The notes under the pieces: model-generated
Databases searched by the model: none
Told to the model about the DNA's origin: nothing
Seen by the model: the letters and a program-made list of their open reading frames with translations, nothing else
Shown here: one piece after another, positions 62,614 to 64,000 of the stretch
How positions within the stretch are numbered: the first letter of the stretch is position 1
Layout of the letters: each line of letters begins with the position of its first letter
Translations under genes and position numbers: made by a program
Assembly (NCBI RefSeq): GCF_037076345.1
Contig: NZ_AP024702.1
Span: forward strand, 5,332,001 to 5,396,000
Source: Haloferula helveola
Lineage (GTDB): Bacteria; Verrucomicrobiota; Verrucomicrobiia; Verrucomicrobiales; Akkermansiaceae
Direction: 5' to 3'
DNA: 64,000 nt

Positions 62614-63823
62614 TCGCACTCCTTGGACAACGATGGACAGCGGTGACCAATCCGTTCCCATTGAGGGACTTACGAGCCGATCCCGAACTACTACGGGAGT
62701 CGGAGAAGTGGCCAGACTTGGACACCGCTGGACCACTTTTCCCAGATTTGAGGGATGATATAGGGGATGATTGCAACCGGGGCACCTTGGCCAACTCACC
62801 CGCCATTTCGAGCTGATGGCCGTCGGTGTAGAGATTCATCGTGAGGCGAATGTCCCCATGACGCATGAGTTTCTGAGCAACAGCCGGAGACACGCTTGAA
62901 GAGGTCAGAAACGTGGCAAACGTCCGCCGGAAGGAATGGAACTCTAGCCCCCGGCCCCGGTCGTCAAACTCGGCCACTCCCGCCAAAGCCAGATCGAGCC
63001 GAAATCGCTCCATCTGAGTAACGCCTTTAAAGAAGACTTTCCGCGATCCGTCCGGCGCATTGGCAATTAGCCAGCGAAGCGATGCCAAGGCGTCAGGGTG
63101 AAGGACGAGACAGCCTCCTTTGCGGTTCTTCGTGGTCGATGCAGCCAGCTCAATCCGGGGGCGCGTCCCCTCCAAAGTCACTCGCGATCGCTCAAGGGCC
63201 TTCAGCTCGGCTTTCCGGAGACCGGTGAACGCCGCGACTGTGTAGAGGTGGCCACGATACTCCGGAACGCTTCGGATGAAGGACGACAGCTCCCCGAGCG
63301 TGAACGCCCGCTTCTCATCGTCCCGAATCACGCGCAAAGCCTTCACGGACCGGAGCGGGTTCTTTTCAATCATCTCCTGGTCGACCATCCAACCGAGGAA
63401 CGCGCTCAACGGCGCGAGGTGATCGTTGAGCGTCTTCGGCTGCAAACCGCCCTTGCGCTTGAGCTTTCGCCAACGCTCAAACTCGACGGCGGACACATCG
63501 CCGATCCGCCGCCAGTCGCAATCCCGAAACACCCGCGTCGGTTTGTTGCGGCAGTTCACCCGGTGCTTTTCGGTGACGTCCGGGGCAAGTCCCTCCTCGA
63601 TCCACTGCTCCAGAAGTTCCGAGAGAGGAGCTAGGGCGGATTCCCGCTGGATCTTCGCCACCAGAATGCCGGCCAGTTCCTTCTCGCGACTCAGAACGAG
63701 CTCCCGGGCAAGTGACTCCGCCGCCTCCTTCGATCGCACCCCCAGCGGTTCATCGTATTGGCGACCGCGAATGGAGAACCGAACGCGGTAGGTCTTGCAC
63801 CCACTCTGCCTGAAAACCCTCAT
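62558..63823 (-). CDS. Tyrosine recombinase / integrase of an integrated element
   Basis: A 421-residue phage-type integrase. The N-terminal part has an Arm-type domain (about 1-60) and a SAM-like core-binding region, then the catalytic domain with R203 (FTGLRKAE), K232 (TTKNRKG), H296-x-x-R299 (FHSFRRTF), H322 (RHGD) and Y332 nucleophile (NLYTDGH). The last ~18 codons are read through the tRNA-Ser gene, ending MADREGFEPSIPF..., which is why the real C-terminus may be shorter. Its ATG overlaps the stop of the HTH gene upstream. The element extends beyond the right edge of the window. Confidence 0.93.
   Translation of the reverse strand: MRVFRQSGCKTYRVRFSIRGRQYDEPLGVRSKEAAESLARELVLSREKELAGILVAKIQRESALAPLSELLEQWIEEGLAPDVTEKHRVNCRNKPTRVFRDCDWRRIGDVSAVEFERWRKLKRKGGLQPKTLNDHLAPLSAFLGWMVDQEMIEKNPLRSVKALRVIRDDEKRAFTLGELSSFIRSVPEYRGHLYTVAAFTGLRKAELKALERSRVTLEGTRPRIELAASTTKNRKGGCLVLHPDALASLRWLIANAPDGSRKVFFKGVTQMERFRLDLALAGVAEFDDRGRGLEFHSFRRTFATFLTSSSVSPAVAQKLMRHGDIRLTMNLYTDGHQLEMAGELAKVPRLQSSPISSLKSGKSGPAVSKSGHFSDSRSSSGSARKSLNGNGLVTAVHRCPRSAMADREGFEPSIPFWGILP
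62585..62613. other. Putative attachment site at the 3' end of tRNA-Ser
   Basis: Integrases next to a tRNA usually recombine at the tRNA 3' end; here the int gene abuts the T arm and acceptor of tRNA-Ser. The second att copy would be beyond the window edge, so it cannot be confirmed here. Confidence 0.5.
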
Positions 63824-64000
63824 CGTGTTGCCGTCGCCTCAATCTGACGCCTCAGGTAATCGTCGAGATCCGACTTCAAAACGAGGACCCTACCACCCTC
63901 CTTGAATGCCCTCAGGTGACCGTCCCGGATCCGGCGCCGAACCGACTTCACCGAGGTCTTAAGCCGCTCTGCCACGTCACGGAGCGTTAGAATCTCGTCC
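63820..64000 (-). CDS. Excisionase-like helix-turn-helix protein, N-terminus cut by the window edge
   Basis: The last 59 residues of a small HTH protein, ILTLRDVAERLKTSVKSVRR ... FKEGGRVLVLKSDLDDYL, read from codons at 63999 leftwards. The pattern (LRDVAERLKTS helix, wing strand, DLDDYL end) is that of the MerR/excisionase-type HTH_17 family. Its stop (TGA) shares 4 bases with the integrase start, as usual for xis-int. The start lies outside the window. It probably controls excision of the element. Confidence 0.85.
   Translation of the reverse strand, partial: DEILTLRDVAERLKTSVKSVRRRIRDGHLRAFKEGGRVLVLKSDLDDYLRRQIEATATR

Overview
The window is a GC-rich, gene-dense stretch of a bacterial chromosome, most likely from the phylum Verrucomicrobiota (Verrucomicrobiales-like). 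That assignment is inferred from gene content: a Planctomycetes/Verrucomicrobia-type membrane-bound dehydrogenase with HEAT-like region and c-type haem motif, an ECF sigma factor coupled to a kinase/formylglycine-enzyme-like fusion, a eukaryote-type UDP-glucose pyrophosphorylase, a Rho factor with a long Lys/Ala-rich front end, and an AP2-domain protein. No database search was possible. Most of the window is core chromosome. The only mobile DNA visible is the edge of an element integrated at a tRNA-Ser gene at the far right.

Layout. 1-6.8 kb (minus strand): valS, rho, a YebC-family gene and trpS. 6.9-11.8 kb (plus): a membrane peroxiredoxin-like protein, an SDR oxidoreductase, a glycosyltransferase-like protein, plsY-gpsA (start of phospholipid synthesis) and a DedA/YqaA-like membrane protein. 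11.8-20.4 kb: a periplasmic LolA-like protein, an HrgA-like protein, full-length purL, the PVC-type cytochrome dehydrogenase, a small unknown protein. 20.4-26.2 kb (minus): an AP2-domain gene, then an assimilatory sulfite-reduction operon in the order cysJ-cysI-cysH-cysK that ends at a strong hairpin. 26.3-29.9 kb (minus): overlapping ECF sigma factor, Ser/Thr kinase-PEGA-FGE fusion and OsmC genes, with a possible autoregulatory ECF promoter. 30.1-34.8 kb: a coiled-coil protein, an unknown protein, a DEAD-box helicase, ruvC, lipB, and a second YebC paralogue.

34.9-42.9 kb (plus) is the most unusual part: an exported methyltransferase, then three tandem secreted paralogues that share one N-terminal module but carry different C-terminal payloads (trimeric-adhesin-like head repeats, a short beta-rich domain, H-type-lectin-like repeats), and finally a large secreted protein with repeated REGD-type motifs. 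43-64 kb returns to core functions: parE, a zinc-ribbon Ser/Thr kinase, an rluD-type pseudouridine synthase, rodA, guaB-guaA, a HAD phosphatase, UDP-glucose pyrophosphorylase, rpoN (with a good sigma-54 promoter match in front of it), an Mrp-type ATPase, pyruvate kinase, ispE-pgeF, a MarR regulator and a lipoprotein. The right edge holds tRNA-Ser(GCU), a tyrosine recombinase whose 3' end runs into the tRNA, and the start of an excisionase-like helix-turn-helix gene cut by the window boundary.
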